Shown here: in pieces, positions 6,297 through 7,317 of the stretch | How positions within the stretch are numbered: the first letter of the stretch is position 1 | How the letters are laid out: the number at the start of each line of letters is the position of its first letter | Source: DASTQL01 sp035761805 | Lineage (GTDB): Bacteria; Actinomycetota; Actinomycetes; Jiangellales; Jiangellaceae | Assembly (NCBI GenBank): GCA_035761805.1 | Contig: DASTQL010000058.1 | Coordinates: forward strand, 1 to 7,317 | DNA: 7,317 nt | Direction of reading: 5' to 3' | Notes under the pieces: generated by a model | Database searches by the model: none | Told to the model about the DNA's origin: nothing | Seen by the model: only the letters and a program-made list of their open reading frames with translations | Made by a program: the position numbers and the translations under genes

Positions 6297-6325
6297 TTCC
6301 ACCCGGGCTGAGGCGGCGACACAAT
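6297..6325 (+). promoter_or_regulatory. Weak candidate promoter of the caspase-like gene
   Basis: CACAAT (6320-6325, 4 of 6 against TATAAT) is the most AT-rich spot near the start and lies 6 nt before ATG 6332, the same leaderless spacing as elsewhere here. The -35 position (TTCCAC, 6297-6302, 17-bp spacer) matches poorly. Read-through from the gene upstream, 69 bp away, is also possible. Confidence 0.3.
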
Positions 6326-6331
6326 TGATGC

Positions 6332-7317
6332 ATGGCGAGTGGAGCCGGGTTCGTGGCGGCTCGGGGAGCACGCAGCGCGCTGATCGTGGCGAGCACGACG
6401 TACCAGGACAGTGCGCTCACCGAGCTCCGGGCCCCTGCAGCGGATGCCGAGGCCCTTGCCGGAGTACTGAGCGATCCGGAGATCGGTGGCTTCGACGTCC
6501 GGACGCTGCTGAACGAGCCGGCGCATGTGGTCAACGAGGCCGTCGAGGAGTTCTTCACCGACCGCTCACCAGACGACCTGCTGCTGCTGCACTTCGCCTG
6601 CCACGGCATCAAGGACCAAGAGGGCGAGCTGTACCTGGCGATGGCGAACACGCGACTCCGCCTCCTGGCGGCGACCGCGGTTGCCGCCAACTTCGTGAAC
6701 CGGCGGATGACGCAGAGCCGATCGCGTCGCATCGTGCTGTTCCTCGACTGCTGCTACGCCGGCGCGTTCGATCGCGGGATGACCACCCGCACGTCGAACG
6801 TCATGGATCTCGCAGACCGCTTCAGCGGACGCGGGCGTGCGGTCATCACGGCGTCTGGAGCCGTCGAGTACGCCTTCGAAGGCGGTGAGCTGACGGAGTC
6901 CGGCGATCCGGCTCCCTCGGTGTTCACAACCGCGATGGTGCGTGGTCTGGGCAGCGGGGAGGCGGACCGCGACCAGGACGGGTACGTGGATCTCGACGAA
7001 CTCTACGACTATGTCTACGACGCGGTTCGGGAGGTCACCCCGCACCAGACTCCCGGCAAGTGGACCTTCGGTGTCCAGGGCGACTTGGTGATTGCTCGAC
7101 GCAGCACCGCGGTCACCGAGCCGGTGGCCCTGCCTCCGGAGATCCAGCAATCCCTCGACAGTTCGTTGGCGGGTGTCCGGGCCGGCGCGGTGGACGAGCT
7201 GGCCCGGCTGCTGTCCGGCCGGCACCAAGGCTTGAGCCTCGCTGCGCGACGGGCGCTCGAAGCCCTCGTCGACGACGACAGCCGCAGCGTCGCGGCCTCG
7301 GCGTCGGCCGCGCTCGG
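6332..7317 (+). CDS. Caspase-like (C14) peptidase with EF-hand loop and HEAT-like repeats, 5' part
   Basis: Caspase-fold cysteine peptidase of the type NCBI names 'caspase, EACC1-associated', found in actinobacterial conflict (immunity/cell-death) systems; 328 residues are visible and the frame is open at the right edge. Near residue 14 begins RSALIVASTTYQDSALTELRAPAADAEALAGVL, the first strand and helix. The dyad is His91 in HFACHG and Cys141 in LFLDCCYAGAF. VFTTAMVRGL follows, then DRDQDGYVDLDE (212-223), a full EF-hand calcium loop with acids at positions 1, 3, 5, 9 and 12. TPGKWTFGVQGDLVIARR ends the peptidase domain at about 257. From about 279 a HEAT-like pattern begins (LAGVRAGAVDELARLL, AARRALEALVDDDSRSVAASASAAL) and runs off the window. 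ATG 6332 directly follows an in-frame TGA (6326-6328). GTG 6353, with GGAG 8 nt upstream, is a real alternative start. No signal peptide. Partner genes and C-terminal domains cannot be seen. Confidence 0.9.
   Translation, partial: MASGAGFVAARGARSALIVASTTYQDSALTELRAPAADAEALAGVLSDPEIGGFDVRTLLNEPAHVVNEAVEEFFTDRSPDDLLLLHFACHGIKDQEGELYLAMANTRLRLLAATAVAANFVNRRMTQSRSRRIVLFLDCCYAGAFDRGMTTRTSNVMDLADRFSGRGRAVITASGAVEYAFEGGELTESGDPAPSVFTTAMVRGLGSGEADRDQDGYVDLDELYDYVYDAVREVTPHQTPGKWTFGVQGDLVIARRSTAVTEPVALPPEIQQSLDSSLAGVRAGAVDELARLLSGRHQGLSLAARRALEALVDDDSRSVAASASAAL

Noticed and set aside
6263..6310. Two short hairpins (CCGCG/CGCGG at 6264-6277 and CCGGG/CCCGG at 6289-6306) after the GGT-like gene, considered as a terminator.
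   Set aside because: Stems of only 5 bp, common in DNA of this composition, with no U-tract. Insufficient for a terminator call.
1..7317. Search for tRNA, rRNA, CRISPR arrays, insertion sequences and attachment sites.
   Set aside because: I saw no repeated spacer structure, transposase motifs, tRNA-like cloverleaf or long direct repeats. The window is fully explained by the listed genes and short intergenic sites.

Overview
The window is high-GC DNA (well over 70% G+C by eye) with the codon use, divergent packing and protein families of an actinobacterium. Best recognised are a mycobacterial-type ATP-dependent DNA ligase LigB and an MprA/MprB/PepD-like envelope-stress module. The genus cannot be fixed from the sequence alone. 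The presence of a caspase/HEAT protein of the actinobacterial conflict-system type suggests a soil or filamentous type rather than a reduced pathogen.

Layout. (1) 1-647, minus: N-terminal part of LigB, cut by the left edge just after its catalytic KxDGxR motif. (2) 648-958: a 311-bp divergent intergenic region with a 41-bp two-level palindrome centred on position 720. (3) 959-1393, plus: a 144-residue protein of unknown function. (4) 4803 down to 1417, minus: response regulator, sensor kinase (4-nt overlap) and membrane-anchored HtrA-like protease, in the order of M. tuberculosis mprA-mprB-pepD. (5) 4862-6262, plus, divergent from the regulator: a short gamma-glutamyltransferase-like Ntn hydrolase without signal peptide. 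(6) 6332-7317, plus, open at the right edge: a caspase-like peptidase followed by the start of HEAT-like repeats.

How the parts work together. The kinase should sense envelope stress and phosphorylate the regulator. The regulator should control its own operon and the protease, which handles misfolded exported proteins. The sequence supports this directly. A 19-bp element made of two 8-bp direct repeats with a 3-bp spacer (core TCAG) lies upstream of both the regulator and the protease genes. In both cases it sits 9 nt before a possible -10 element and 21-22 nt before the start codon. The copy upstream of the regulator also covers the -35 region of a promoter that can be read for the divergent gamma-glutamyltransferase-like gene, so one site may control both directions. 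Several genes here look leaderless: a -10-like hexamer lies 6-7 nt before the start codon and no ribosome binding site is evident.

The candidate for a less described system is the right end. The caspase-like protein has an intact His/Cys dyad, a canonical EF-hand calcium loop and HEAT-like repeats. Its C-terminal part, which would show the partner or second effector domain, lies outside the window.
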